Position numbers and translations under genes: made by a program
Notes under the pieces: model-generated
The model's database searches: none
What the model was told of the DNA's origin: nothing
Seen by the model: the letters and a program-made list of their open reading frames with translations, nothing else
Shown here: in pieces, positions 9,785 to 17,752 of the stretch
Numbering within the stretch: the stretch's first letter is position 1
Layout: each line of letters begins with the position of its first letter
Assembly (NCBI RefSeq): GCF_004335005.1
Contig: NZ_RQRT01000041.1
Span: 1 to 37,641 of the forward strand
DNA from: Paracoccus nototheniae
GTDB lineage: Bacteria > Pseudomonadota > Alphaproteobacteria > Rhodobacterales > Rhodobacteraceae
Reading direction: 5' to 3'
Length of the DNA: 37,641 nt

Positions 9785-11002
9785 TTAGATCACGGGATCG
9801 GTGGCAGCGGACGGTCGGGCCTGCCAAGGGGATGACAGGCCCAGCATCGCCATGTCGCGGTCGATTTCCGCCGCCAGCAGGCGCATCGCGTGCAGGACGC
9901 CTGCTTCGCCGTCGGTGGCGGCGGCAAACAGGAACGGCCGGCCCACGAAGACGAAATCGGCCCCCAGCATGATCGCCTTGATCACGTCGGTGCCGCGACG
10001 GATGCCGCCGTCGATCATGACGGTCATCTGCGGTACCGCCGCACGGATGGCGGGCAGCGCCGCCAGCGCCGACAAAGCGCCATCCAGCTGACGTCCGCCA
10101 TGATTGGAGACGATGATCCCATCGCATCCGTGATCCTGCGCCGAAAGCGCGTCCCCGGGGTGCAGAACGCCCTTCAGCACCAGCTTGCCCGCCCAGTTGT
10201 CCCGGATAAAGGCCAGATGCGCCCAGTCAAGCCGGTCCCGCGCCACGGTGGATCGGGTCAGATGCCGCGAGAACAGGGGCGGTCCGCGCTTTCCCTCCAT
10301 GTTTTCGAAATGGGGCATGCCGCGGGTGGCGATTTCCCGAGCGAGGGTGCCGATGGTCCAGCGGGGATGGGTCGCGCCCTGCCACAGCAGTTGCGGCGTG
10401 ATGCTGAACGGCGCGTCGAACCCGTTGCGGATGTTGTTTTCGCGATTGCCCGCCACGGGCACGTCGCCGGTGATCACCAGATGATCGAACCCCGCCGCCG
10501 CGACCCGGTTCAGAAGCGCGGTGATCCGCGCCTTGTCGCCGGGCACATAGGCCTGAAACCAGGTGCTGCCCCCCTGGGCCGCGACCCGTTCCAGCGGGGT
10601 CAGGGACGCCGCGGAACAGATGGAAAAGCTGCCCGCCGCCGTCGCGCCGCGGGCAAGTGCCACATCGCCGTCAAAGGCGGCAAGCGCGCTGAACCCCATT
10701 GGCGCGATCCCGAAGGGTAACGCTACAGGGCGGCCGAACAGCTGCGATTTCAGGCTGCGCGCCGACACATCGCGCAGGATGCGGGGCACCAGAGGGACCG
10801 CTTTGAAATCGTCCTGGTTGGCTTGCAGGCTGGCGTTGGTTTCGACCCCTCCGGCAATATAGCCGTGGATGAACCGGGGCAGGCGCCGACGGGCGCGCCG
10901 CTCGCAATCCTCCAGCGACAGGACGCCGCGAAGATGGCGCGGCATGACCGGGCGCTGCCGCTGCACGATGGCGGGATTGTCGTCGTCTATCAGGTGATGC
11001 AT
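9785..11002 (-). CDS. FMN-dependent alpha-hydroxy-acid oxidase/dehydrogenase (LldD/glycolate-oxidase family)
   Basis: A 405-aa enzyme expected to oxidise an L-2-hydroxy acid (lactate, glycolate, mandelate type) to the 2-oxo acid. Family features are an aromatic residue in IHGYIAGGVE (Y48), FGIAPMGF (97-104) of the FMN pocket, K277 in LVLKGVLHP, and the catalytic base H301 with substrate-binding R304 in IVSNHGGRQLDG. A phosphate-binding stretch, MIDGGIRRGTDVIKA, follows. I chose the ATG at 11002, with GAGG upstream; a TTG two codons earlier is possible. There is no membrane-anchoring signal. It follows the RraA remnant and the ars operon on the same strand. The substrate cannot be read from the sequence. 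Confidence 0.9.
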   Translation of the reverse strand: MHHLIDDDNPAIVQRQRPVMPRHLRGVLSLEDCERRARRRLPRFIHGYIAGGVETNASLQANQDDFKAVPLVPRILRDVSARSLKSQLFGRPVALPFGIAPMGFSALAAFDGDVALARGATAAGSFSICSAASLTPLERVAAQGGSTWFQAYVPGDKARITALLNRVAAAGFDHLVITGDVPVAGNRENNIRNGFDAPFSITPQLLWQGATHPRWTIGTLAREIATRGMPHFENMEGKRGPPLFSRHLTRSTVARDRLDWAHLAFIRDNWAGKLVLKGVLHPGDALSAQDHGCDGIIVSNHGGRQLDGALSALAALPAIRAAVPQMTVMIDGGIRRGTDVIKAIMLGADFVFVGRPFLFAAATDGEAGVLHAMRLLAAEIDRDMAMLGLSSPWQARPSAATDPVI

Positions 11003-11022
11003 CCGCAAGCCTCATGCGTGTG

Positions 11023-11189
11023 CATCACCCCTGAATGGCGCGGCTGCGCGATCGGGACCATGATTTCCCCCCTGAGGGCGAAGGTCGGATTGCCCCCGCA
11101 TCGATGACGACGATATCGCCCGGTCCGGCGATGTCCAGTGCGGGATGCAGTATCGATGCGTCGCCGGGCCGGGCCGGGGGGCTGCGGAC
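11023..11189 (-). pseudogene. Remnant of an RraA-family gene (frameshifted, truncated at both ends)
   Basis: Translating the minus strand from 11189 gives VRSPPARPGDASILHPALD-IAGPGDIVVIDAG. A one-base shift in a run of five Gs (about 11095-11099) then gives GNPTFALRGEIMVPIAQPRH-SGVM. Joined, this resembles the central block of RraA-like proteins (HMG/CHA aldolase family), whose typical sequence runs LH-ALD-A-PGD-VVVDAGG---AL-GEIM---A---G--G. Intact relatives have about 200 residues; here only about 55 remain between arsH and the oxidase gene. The frame ends in stops soon after. It is either decayed DNA left by a deletion or, less likely, a sequencing error plus truncation. Confidence 0.6.
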
Positions 11190-11217
11190 ATCATCGATGT
11201 CGCGGCCCCGCGATCCG

Positions 11218-11931
11218 TCAGACGGCCTTGGACTGGTTCACGCGGGCGGACAGGGCGGCGTGATCCTCGACCCGTTCGGAGTATCGGTCGACCAGCTGGC
11301 CGCGGATGTCGCGGGTGAGCAGGGTGAAGCGCACCAGCTCCTCCATCACATCGACGATGCGGTCGTAGGAGGGCGAGGGTTTCATGCGGTCATCATCGCC
11401 GAATTCATCCCAGGCCTTGGCGACCGAGGATTGGTTGGGGATCGTCAACAGCCGCATCCAGCGGCCCAGAATGCGCAGCTGGTTGACGGTGTTGAAGCTT
11501 TGGCTGCCGCCGCAGACCTGCATCACCGCCAGCGTCTTACCCTGCGTGGGTCGCACCCCGCCCAGGGACAGCGGGATCCAGTCGATCTGGGATTTCATCA
11601 CCCCGGTCATCGCGCCATGGCGTTCGGGGCTGGACCAGACCATGCCTTCGCACCAGCCGACCAGATCGCGCAGCTCGGCCACCTTGGGATGATCGTCGGA
11701 CGTGGCGTCGGGCAAAGGCAGGTCGCGCGGATCAAAGATGCGCGTTTCGGCGCCGAGGGCGTGCAGGATGCGCGCGCCCTCTTCGGCGGTCAGGCGCGAA
11801 AAGCTGCGTGGGCGCAGCGAGCCATAGAGGATCAGGATGCGCGGCTGATGGGTCGAAACCGTGGCGGGGCGCAGCAATGCGGCATCGATCGGGGCAAGAA
11901 GGTCCGGGCGGATGTTCGGCAGGTCGGTCAT
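11218..11931 (-). CDS. arsH: ArsH, NADPH-dependent FMN oxidoreductase
   Basis: A 237-aa flavodoxin-fold protein. The phosphate-binding loop [11 protein letters not shown] (residues 36-46) and the [19 protein letters not shown] segment are characteristic of ArsH. This protein oxidises trivalent organoarsenicals and reduces quinones or azo compounds with NADPH. It is the last gene of the arsR-acr3-arsH operon, and its ATG overlaps the acr3 stop by four bases (ATGA), implying coupled translation. Length and motifs are typical. Expression should depend on the arsR promoter. Confidence 0.93.
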   Translation of the reverse strand: MTDLPNIRPDLLAPIDAALLRPATVSTHQPRILILYGSLRPRSFSRLTAEEGARILHALGAETRIFDPRDLPLPDATSDDHPKVAELRDLVGWCEGMVWSSPERHGAMTGVMKSQIDWIPLSLGGVRPTQGKTLAVMQVCGGSQSFNTVNQLRILGRWMRLLTIPNQSSVAKAWDEFGDDDRMKPSPSYDRIVDVMEELVRFTLLTRDIRGQLVDRYSERVEDHAALSARVNQSKAV

Positions 11932-12983
11932 GGCATGGGCCTTTCGGGGAAACGGGCGCGGGTGCGGTTGGCAAAAGCCACAAGGGTCAGCATCACCGGA
12001 ACCTCGACCAGCACGCCGACCACGGTCGCCAGCGCCGCGCCCGAGTTGAGACCGAACAGGCTGATTGCCACCGCCACCGCCAGTTCGAAGAAATTCGAGG
12101 TGCCGATCATCGCGCAGGGGGCGGCAATCCGATGCGGCACCTTCATCAGATAGGCGGCCCCATAGGCCAGCGCAAAGATGCCATAGCTTTGGATGATGAT
12201 CGGCACGGCGATCAGCGCGATGATTAAGGGCCGGTCCATGATGACCTCACCCTGCAAGCCGAACAGGATTGCTACGGTGGCGATCAGCCCCATCACCGAC
12301 CATGGCTTGACCCGCCGCCCAAAGGCATCGATGGCCGCCTGCGATCCCAGCATCCGTCGGGTCAGCAACCCTGCCGCCAGCGGCAGCACGACGTAGAGGA
12401 CTGTGGCGATGATCAGCGTCTTCCACGGCACGGTGATGTCGGTGACCCCCAGCAGCAGCGCCACGATGGGGGTGAAGGCCACGACCATGATCAGATCGTT
12501 CACCGAGACCTGCACCAGCGTATAGGTCGCATCGCCGCGCGTCAGCTGCGACCAGACGAAGACCATCGCCGTGCAGGGCGCCGCCCCCAGCAGGATCAGC
12601 CCGGCGATGTATTGCTGCGCGTCTGCCGGGTCGATCCATGCGGCAAAGACATGATCGAAGAACAGGACCGCCAGCAGGGCCATGGTGAACGGCTTGATCA
12701 GCCAGTTCACCGCCAGCGTGATGATCAGCCCGCGCGGTTGTTTCCATACGCCCGCGACCGCGCCCAGATCGACCGCGATCATCATCGGATAGACCATCGC
12801 CCAGATCAGCACCGCGACGACGAGGTTGATGGATGCCACCTCGGCCCCTGCCACCGCATCGACCAGTCCGGGGGCGAGATTGCCGATCGCCAGCCCGGCC
12901 AGCATGGCCAGCGCGACCCACAGGGTGAGCCAGCGTTCGAATGCACCCAGACCGCCGGTCGGGTTCGGGGTGGTGTCGGTCAT
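11928..12983 (-). CDS. acr3: ACR3-family arsenite efflux permease
   Basis: A 351-aa inner-membrane carrier with about ten hydrophobic segments that exports As(III) using the proton gradient. It carries the ACR3 motif [13 protein letters not shown] with the essential cysteine (C137). The C-terminal [17 protein letters not shown] segment is also typical. The start at 12983 (MTDTTPNP) has AAGGATG upstream and overlaps the arsR stop as ATGA; the frame is open further upstream but inside arsR. Some databases name this gene arsB, but it is the ACR3 type, not the ArsB type. Confidence 0.95.
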   Translation of the reverse strand: MTDTTPNPTGGLGAFERWLTLWVALAMLAGLAIGNLAPGLVDAVAGAEVASINLVVAVLIWAMVYPMMIAVDLGAVAGVWKQPRGLIITLAVNWLIKPFTMALLAVLFFDHVFAAWIDPADAQQYIAGLILLGAAPCTAMVFVWSQLTRGDATYTLVQVSVNDLIMVVAFTPIVALLLGVTDITVPWKTLIIATVLYVVLPLAAGLLTRRMLGSQAAIDAFGRRVKPWSVMGLIATVAILFGLQGEVIMDRPLIIALIAVPIIIQSYGIFALAYGAAYLMKVPHRIAAPCAMIGTSNFFELAVAVAISLFGLNSGAALATVVGVLVEVPVMLTLVAFANRTRARFPERPMP

Positions 12984-13333
12984 GGGGCATCCTTTTGGGG
13001 GCAGGGGCGATCGCGCGGCTGCGTCATCAGCGGCAGGCACAGATCGGGATTTCCCCGACAGCAATCCCGCATCAGGTCGCTCATCAGCAAGACCATCCCC
13101 TCGATCCGGGCGAAATAGCGGATGACGCGCCCCTCGCGCTGCGCGCGGACCAGCCCGGCGGCGTTGAGGATCGAGAGATTGGTCGAGATCGTGTTGGCGG
13201 GCGCGCCCAGTGCCGTCGAGATGTCGCCCGCTTTCATGCCGTCAGGGCCCGCGACGACCAGCAGACGGAACACCGACAACCGGGTGTTCTGGGCCAGCGC
13301 CGACAGGGTGGAGATTGCATTGCTCTTTTCCAT
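12980..13333 (-). CDS. arsR: ArsR/SmtB-family arsenic-responsive repressor
   Basis: A 117-aa winged-helix repressor, first gene of the ars operon. The start is [13 protein letters not shown] at 13333. The open frame upstream (to 13585) runs through the promoter and a repeat and is not coding. The DNA-recognition helix lies around [20 protein letters not shown] (34-53). The metalloid site is probably the C-terminal cysteine cluster C91-C92 with C99 ([10 protein letters not shown]), resembling the C-terminal triad of the Acidithiobacillus ferrooxidans type of ArsR rather than the ELCVCDL site of plasmid R773. As(III) binding should release it from its own promoter. Confidence 0.93.
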   Translation of the reverse strand: MEKSNAISTLSALAQNTRLSVFRLLVVAGPDGMKAGDISTALGAPANTISTNLSILNAAGLVRAQREGRVIRYFARIEGMVLLMSDLMRDCCRGNPDLCLPLMTQPRDRPCPQKDAP

Positions 13334-13351
13334 ATCTCTGGAAGTATAGAT
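13334..13351 (-). promoter_or_regulatory. arsR promoter -10 region and candidate ArsR operator
   Basis: On the minus strand TATACT (13348-13343), a near-consensus -10, has TTGCCC 15 bases upstream. It overlaps an imperfect dyad ATCTCTGGAAGTATAGAT. The predicted transcription start falls within about four bases of the arsR ATG, so the message may be leaderless or nearly so. Operator assignment is inference from position. Confidence 0.4.
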
Positions 13352-13395
13352 GCTTGAGGGGTGGGGCAAGGCACCATTGCCACGTGGGTCGTTCC

Positions 13396-13483
13396 GGGGC
13401 GCAGGCAGGGGGGGCGCAGGCAGGGGGGCGCTGCCCCCCATCGCTTGCAGCGATTCCCCCCGGGATATTGAGGCCAAGATGAA
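13396..13483 (+). repeat. GC-rich hairpin element, copy 2, with a 15-bp tandem duplication
   Basis: Two copies of GGGGCGCAGGCAGG (13396 and 13411, period 15) lead into a GGGGGG-CGCTG-CCCCCC hairpin (13423-13439). A second stem, TCGCT-TGC-AGCGA (13441-13453), follows, then the tail CCCCCCGGGATATTGAGGCC AAGATGAA. The tail matches the element at 9568-9590. It belongs to a dispersed repeat type I associate with Rhodobacteraceae. Confidence 0.6.
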
Positions 13484-13757
13484 AGCCGCGAGCCGGGAGG
13501 ATGCAGGGTCTGCACGGCTTTGCCGGTCCGGTGAAGTCGCGGGGGTGTCATCAGGTTCGGGCAGGGGGCGAAGGGGGCGGATCACGGAGCGCTTCGGTCT
13601 GCAAGACCCGGCGTGGGCTGCGCCCCGGACTTGGCGGGTTCCTGCTGAACATGCGAAGGATGGCTTTCGTTGGCGGCCCGTTCGTGAAAAAGACGGTTAA
13701 CAAGAGCGGTGCGGCCCCGAGTCGCGATCCGCCGCAAAGCAGGAGCAGAGTTGAGAC

Positions 13758-14516
13758 GTGTCAGATCGGTACGCCCGGACGCGGCATGATCCCATGCCGG
13801 CAACAGTCGCCGCATTTCAGGTGCGGGGCCGCTTTCTGACCGCATTGGCGATCCGCATCGACACCCAGATGGCAGGTGAGCCTTTTTATACCCAGCTGGA
13901 CGAACAGTTGCGCCGGACGCCGCAGTTCTTTTCCGGCGCGCCAGTGGTGCTGGATCTGGTCAATGCGCCGGGGTTCGGCGATCCTGCCCGGCTGCAGGAT
14001 CTGGTCGACAATCTGCGCCGGCGCCAGCTGCGGGTCTTTGGGGTGCAGAACGCCCCCGGCATGGACGAGGCGCAGCTGCAGGCTTTGGGCCTGATCCCGG
14101 TCACGACCGGGCGCGATGCGCCGGTCCCCCGCGATTACGCCCCTGCGCGCGCTGCGGCCGCCACTGCCGCCGCCGCCGCGCCGCGCCAGGTTCAGAACAA
14201 GGTGATCCGGTCGCCCGTGCGGTCGGGCCAGATGGTGATGGCCGAGGGCGATCTGACGATCATCGGATCGGTCGCCTCGGGGGCGGAACTGGTCGCGGCG
14301 GGCAACATCCATGTCTATGGCACCCTGCGGGGCCGGGCCATGGCGGGCTGCCATGGTGACGAGTCCGCGCATATCTTCTGCCAGGATCTGAACGCCGAAC
14401 TGGTCGCCATCGCGGGCCTCTATCAGACCAGCGAGACGATCGAGGATGCCGCCCGGCAACGCTGTACCCATATTTACCTGGAGGATGAAAAACTTCGCAT
14501 GGAGGTGATCGCATGA
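13758..14516 (+). CDS. minC: Septum site-determining protein MinC
   Basis: Inhibitor of FtsZ assembly that, with MinD, blocks division at the poles. It has 252 aa. An N-terminal FtsZ-inhibiting domain (about residues 15-115) is followed by an Ala/Pro-rich linker. The C-terminal right-handed beta-helix domain includes SGQMVMAEGDLTIIGSVASG and GNIHVYGTLRGRAMAGCHG, and binds MinD. The start is GTG (13758) with AGGAG about 12 bases upstream, a rather long spacing. The ATG at 13794 (MPATVAAFQVRG) is an alternative that would still retain both domains. It is the first gene of minCDE, overlapping minD by four bases (ATGA). Confidence 0.93.
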   Translation: MSDRYARTRHDPMPATVAAFQVRGRFLTALAIRIDTQMAGEPFYTQLDEQLRRTPQFFSGAPVVLDLVNAPGFGDPARLQDLVDNLRRRQLRVFGVQNAPGMDEAQLQALGLIPVTTGRDAPVPRDYAPARAAAATAAAAAPRQVQNKVIRSPVRSGQMVMAEGDLTIIGSVASGAELVAAGNIHVYGTLRGRAMAGCHGDESAHIFCQDLNAELVAIAGLYQTSETIEDAARQRCTHIYLEDEKLRMEVIA

Positions 14517-15361
14517 CGACAGAACTCAAGAATACTCCGCCCCTCGGGCGGGTCATCGTGGTCACTTCGGGCAAGGGGGGCGTCGGCAAGACGACCTCTT
14601 CCGCGGCGATCTCGGCGGGGCTGGCCAAGCAGGGCTTTCGCACCGTCGTCATCGATTTCGACGTGGGCCTGCGCAACCTGGACATGACCATGGGATGCGA
14701 ACGCCGGGTGGTGTTCGATTTCATCAACGTCATTCAGGGCGATGCGCGGCTGAAACAGGCGCTGATCAAGGACAAGCGGCTGGACACGCTGTCGATCCTG
14801 CCCACCTCGCAGACCCGCGACAAGGACGCCCTGACCAAGGAAGGCGTCGAAAAGGTTCTGAACGAGCTGAAGACCGAATTCGACTATCTGATCTGCGACA
14901 GCCCGGCGGGGATCGAGCATGGCGCCCAGATGGCCATGTATTTCGCCGATGAGGCCGTGGTCGTCACCAATCCCGAAGTGTCGTCGGTGCGCGACAGCGA
15001 CCGCGTTCTGGGCCTGCTGAGCAGCCAGACCAAACGCGCCGAGACCGAGGGCGCCGAGCCGATCAAGGCGCAGGTTCTGATCACCCGCTATGATCAGGAC
15101 CGCGTCGACAAGGGCGAGATGATGACCGTCGATGACGTGCTGGAAATTCTGGCCGTGCCGCTGCTGGGCGTCGTGCCGGAAAGCAAGGCGATCCTGAAGG
15201 CGTCGAACGTGGGCACGCCGGTCGTGCTGGACGGACCCTCGGCGGCGGCTCAGGCCTATGAGGATGCCGTGTCGCGCCTGACCGGCACCCAGGTCGAGAT
15301 GCGCATGGGCGGAGAACGGCGTCCGGGCCTGTTCCAGCGCCTGTTCGGGCGTGCGTCATGA
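14513..15361 (+). CDS. minD: Septum site-determining ATPase MinD
   Basis: A 282-aa ParA/MinD-family ATPase that dimerises on the membrane with ATP, recruits MinC and is displaced by MinE. The deviant Walker A SGKGGVGKTT has the signature lysine K21 and K26. The Walker A' acid lies in VIDFDVGLRNLD, and ICDSPAGIE follows. The C-terminal amphipathic membrane-targeting helix, GLFQRLFGRAS, is preserved. ATGA overlaps with both minC and minE suggest fixed stoichiometry through coupled translation. Complete and typical. Confidence 0.97.
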   Translation: MTTELKNTPPLGRVIVVTSGKGGVGKTTSSAAISAGLAKQGFRTVVIDFDVGLRNLDMTMGCERRVVFDFINVIQGDARLKQALIKDKRLDTLSILPTSQTRDKDALTKEGVEKVLNELKTEFDYLICDSPAGIEHGAQMAMYFADEAVVVTNPEVSSVRDSDRVLGLLSSQTKRAETEGAEPIKAQVLITRYDQDRVDKGEMMTVDDVLEILAVPLLGVVPESKAILKASNVGTPVVLDGPSAAAQAYEDAVSRLTGTQVEMRMGGERRPGLFQRLFGRAS

Positions 15362-15630
15362 ACCTGTTCGGTTTTGCCCGCAAGAAGCACCCGCCCAAGA
15401 CCGCGCAGATGGCCAAGGACCGGCTGCAGATCCTGTTGGCGCATGAGCGCAGCAGCAGTGGCGCCGCCGAGGCCGATTATCTGCCGATGCTGCAACGGGA
15501 CATCGTCGCCGCGATCCGCAAGCATGTGCCGATCGGTGACAAGGATGTCGAGGTCCGGATGGAACGCGGCGACCAGATGTCCAGCCTGGAGATCAACATC
15601 GAGCTGCCTGCGGCATCAAAGGCGGGCTGA
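15358..15630 (+). CDS. minE: Cell division topological specificity factor MinE
   Basis: A 90-aa protein that stimulates MinD ATPase and drives pole-to-pole oscillation. The N-terminal membrane-binding segment MNLFGFARKK is followed by the MinD-contact helix in AKDRLQILLAHERS. The C-terminal topological-specificity domain, residues about 36-85, contains YLPMLQRDIVAAIRKHV. It starts with ATGA overlapping the minD stop. It ends the operon and is followed by strong hairpins. Confidence 0.95.
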   Translation: MNLFGFARKKHPPKTAQMAKDRLQILLAHERSSSGAAEADYLPMLQRDIVAAIRKHVPIGDKDVEVRMERGDQMSSLEINIELPAASKAG

Positions 15631-15643
15631 CATCTGATCTGGT

Positions 15644-15667
15644 CCGGGGCGCCCGCACGCGCCCCGG
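15644..15667 (+). terminator. Hairpin after minE
   Basis: Perfect 9-bp stem CCGGGGCGC / GCGCCCCGG with a 6-nt loop, 13 bases past the minE stop. It has no T-tract after it. A likely transcription terminator or mRNA 3'-end stabiliser for minCDE. Confidence 0.5.
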
Positions 15668-15722
15668 CACTGTATGGTGCGCGACGCGCAGGGGGCGGCT
15701 TGCCCCGGTGCGTCCGACACGC

Positions 15723-15769
15723 CCGCGTGCCCCACCGCCCTGACGGCGTCGGCGCGGTGGGGCGCGCGG
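15723..15769. repeat. Long inverted repeat, 16-17 bp arms
   Basis: The arms CCGCGTGCCCCACCGC and GCGGTGGGGCGCGCGG pair over 16 positions with one G-T wobble, enclosing a 15-base loop that itself contains GAC/GTC. This is a very stable cruciform or RNA hairpin, 56 bases beyond the minE terminator hairpin. It could be a second terminator, an RNA-processing signal or a small repeat element. Confidence 0.55.
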
Positions 15770-15918
15770 AAAGCCTGCGCGCGGTTCGGGCAACCGCCTC
15801 TGTCCGGGCCCGGGCCAAGCCGATTTTCATTGACGAGCCTGCCTTTGGTCTGGCGTTCTGTGATCGAACCCAAGGGTGCGGTTTCGGCCCTGATGGGCGC
15901 ATGCGGCGCAAGGCCTCA

Positions 15919-15933
15919 TGGCCTTTGCCCTGC
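15919..15933 (+). promoter_or_regulatory. Possible sigma-54 promoter upstream of the formamidase gene
   Basis: TGGCCTTTGCCCTGC keeps the invariant GG and GC separated by ten bases (-24/-12 elements TGGC and CTGC), 75 bases before the start codon. Nitrogen-control by RpoN would fit an amide-hydrolysing gene. Such a match is expected occasionally by chance in GC-rich DNA, so this is weak. Confidence 0.2.
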
Positions 15934-16008
15934 GATGCCGCAGGATCGCACCCGGTCCGCGCCGTGCCACCCGGGCGCGCAGGACCGACAATCCGGAGAG
16001 GAGCAAGG

Positions 16009-16995
16009 ATGAGCTGGCTGGACACTTCGATCATGGCGCGCAAGGGCGTCGCCAAGGGCCGCGCGGGCGAACGCCACAGCATCACCATCGCCGATCAGGG
16101 CAAGTTCCACTATGTCTATGGCCCCTATGTCGCGCCGGTGCTGGAGGTCGATCCCGGCGCGGTCGTGACGGTCGAAACCCATGACGCGTTCGAGGGCAAA
16201 ATCACCTCGGAACACGATCTGCCCTCGGCGATCCTGAACTTTCCGTTTCTCAATCCGCAGAACGGGCCGATCCATGTGCGGGGTGCCGAAAAAGGCGATG
16301 CGCTGGCGGTGCGGATCATGTCCATCACGCCGCGCGGGCCGCAGCCGGTCGGCACCACCTGCCTGATCCCCGAATTCGGCGGGCTGGTCGGCACCGGCAA
16401 CACCGCGATGCTGAATGCGCCCCTGCCCGAAAAGGTCAGGAAGATCGTCGTGGACGAGGGTGGCGTGCATTGGTCCGACACCCTGACCCTGCCCTATGAG
16501 CCGTTCATCGGCACCATTGGCACCTCGCCCGAGATCGAGGCGATCTCGTCGCTGCAGCCCGACTATTACGGCGGCAATATGGATCTGCCCGATGTGGGGC
16601 CGGGGGCGATCATCTATCTGCCGGTCAACACGCCCGGCGGCTATCTGTATCTGGGCGATTGCCACGCCATTCAGGGCGATGGCGAACTGTGCGGCGTCGC
16701 GCTGGAGATCCCCGCCACGGTCGAAGTGCAGATCGACCTGATCAAGGGTCATGGCAACGCATGGCCGCAGCTGGAAACCGAAGAGATGATGATGTTCATC
16801 GGCTCGGCCCGGCCCTTGGAGGATGCCGCGCGCATCGCCTATCGCGAACTGGTCCGCTGGCTGGCCGCCGAGACGGGCCAGTCCGAGGCCGACGCCTATA
16901 TGCTGCTGACCATGTGCGGCAAGGTGCGCTTGGGCAATATGGTCGATCCGAAATACAGCGTCGGGGCGTCGATCCTGAAACGCTATGTGAAATAA
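16009..16995 (+). CDS. Acetamidase/formamidase family protein
   Basis: A 328-aa member of the FmdA/AmdA family, expected to hydrolyse formamide or acetamide to the acid and ammonia. Visible family blocks include FEGKITSEHDLPSAILNFPF (about residue 63), the acidic/His segment YYGGNMDLPDVGPGAIIYLP, and LGDCHAIQGDGELCGVALE; the latter two are usual in this fold and probably bind metal. It is shorter than the approximately 400-aa Methylophilus FmdA, like many proteobacterial homologues. The start at 16009 has a strong GGAGAGGAGCAAGG site. The upstream open frame is non-coding. It heads a rightward group with an SDR and an amidase. Confidence 0.9.
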   Translation: MSWLDTSIMARKGVAKGRAGERHSITIADQGKFHYVYGPYVAPVLEVDPGAVVTVETHDAFEGKITSEHDLPSAILNFPFLNPQNGPIHVRGAEKGDALAVRIMSITPRGPQPVGTTCLIPEFGGLVGTGNTAMLNAPLPEKVRKIVVDEGGVHWSDTLTLPYEPFIGTIGTSPEIEAISSLQPDYYGGNMDLPDVGPGAIIYLPVNTPGGYLYLGDCHAIQGDGELCGVALEIPATVEVQIDLIKGHGNAWPQLETEEMMMFIGSARPLEDAARIAYRELVRWLAAETGQSEADAYMLLTMCGKVRLGNMVDPKYSVGASILKRYVK

Positions 16996-17005
16996 GGGGA
17001 CGGAC

Positions 17006-17752
17006 ATGGATCTGGGATTGAAGGGCCTGCGGGCCGTGATCACCGGCGGCAGCAAGGGCATCGGGCGGCGCTGCGCCGAGATTCTGGTGGCCGAGGGCGC
17101 GCAGGTGGCGATCTGCGCGCGCACGCAGGCCGATGTGCAGGCCACCGCCGCCGATCTGGGGGTGCGCGGCACGGCCGTCGATGTGACCGACAAGGCGGCG
17201 TTGGAGGCCTGGGTCAAGGACAGTGCCGAGGCCATGGGCGGCATTGATATCGTGATCGGCAATGTGTCCGCTTTGGCCGTGGCGGATGACGAGGCCGCGT
17301 GGCAGTCGGGGTTCGACACCGACATGATGCATTCGGTGCGGCTGGTGACGGCGGCGATGCCCTGGCTGGAACAGTCCGGTGCCGCGTCGATCACGCTGGT
17401 GTCGTCGGTGTCGGGACGAGAGATCGACTTTACCGGCGCGGCCTATGGCGCCTTCAAGGCGGCGCTGGTCCATTACGCGCAGGGGCTGGCCTTCAAGCTG
17501 GCGCCCAAGGGCATCCGCGCCAATACCGTCTCGCCGGGCAACACCTATTTCGACGGCGGCATCTGGCAGCAGATCGAGACCGGCAACCCGGACCTGTTCG
17601 CCACCGCCCTTGGCCTGAACCCGATGGGCCGCATGGCCACGCCGGAAGAAATCGCCCGCGGCGTGGTGTTTCTGGCCAGCCCGGCCTCCAGCTTCACCAG
17701 CGGCACCAATCTGGTGATCGACGGGGCGCTGACCAAGGGGGTGCAGCTGTGA
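17006..17752 (+). CDS. SDR-family NAD(P)-dependent oxidoreductase
   Basis: A 248-aa classical short-chain dehydrogenase. The cofactor loop is TGGSKGIG (13-20), and catalytic residues S134, Y147 and K151 lie in LVSSVSG and AAYGAFKAAL. The usual NNAG is replaced by GNVSA around N86. An Arg in ICARTQADV suggests NADP(H) preference. It starts ten bases after the formamidase-family gene with AAGGGG upstream, and its stop overlaps the GTG start of the next amidase. Its role beside two amide hydrolases is unknown. It might oxidise or reduce a hydroxy- or oxo-amide or its product. Confidence 0.9.
   Translation: MDLGLKGLRAVITGGSKGIGRRCAEILVAEGAQVAICARTQADVQATAADLGVRGTAVDVTDKAALEAWVKDSAEAMGGIDIVIGNVSALAVADDEAAWQSGFDTDMMHSVRLVTAAMPWLEQSGAASITLVSSVSGREIDFTGAAYGAFKAALVHYAQGLAFKLAPKGIRANTVSPGNTYFDGGIWQQIETGNPDLFATALGLNPMGRMATPEEIARGVVFLASPASSFTSGTNLVIDGALTKGVQL

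Larger units (their letters stand above)
13334..13757. other. 424-base intergenic region between arsR and minC
   Basis: Divergent spacer. It holds the arsR promoter at its left end, the GC-rich hairpin element near 13396-13483, a small perfect dyad GGTCT-GCA-AGACC at 13596-13608, and presumably the minC promoter in 13600-13750. I see no convincing coding frame or tRNA. Confidence 0.6.
15631..16008. other. 378-base gap between minE and the formamidase gene
   Basis: Non-coding as far as I can see, though one forward frame is open throughout. It contains two strong hairpins at its left end (15644-15667 and 15723-15769). A sigma-54-like sequence lies near 15919-15933, and a ribosome-binding site GGAGAGGAGCAAGG lies just before 16009. 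It marks the left border of the amide/urea island. Confidence 0.6.

Noticed and set aside
11012..11194. 60-codon minus-strand frame as a small gene
   Set aside because: It runs out of phase with the RraA-like remnant, has a Ser/Pro/Arg-rich product and no ribosome-binding site.
13396..13424. CRISPR-like repeats
   Set aside because: Only two tandem 14-15-base units with no spacers. They are part of a GC-rich hairpin element.
13336..13585. N-terminal extension of ArsR to 201 aa
   Set aside because: It crosses the -10 box and the GC-rich repeat. Standard ArsR length and fold start at 13333.
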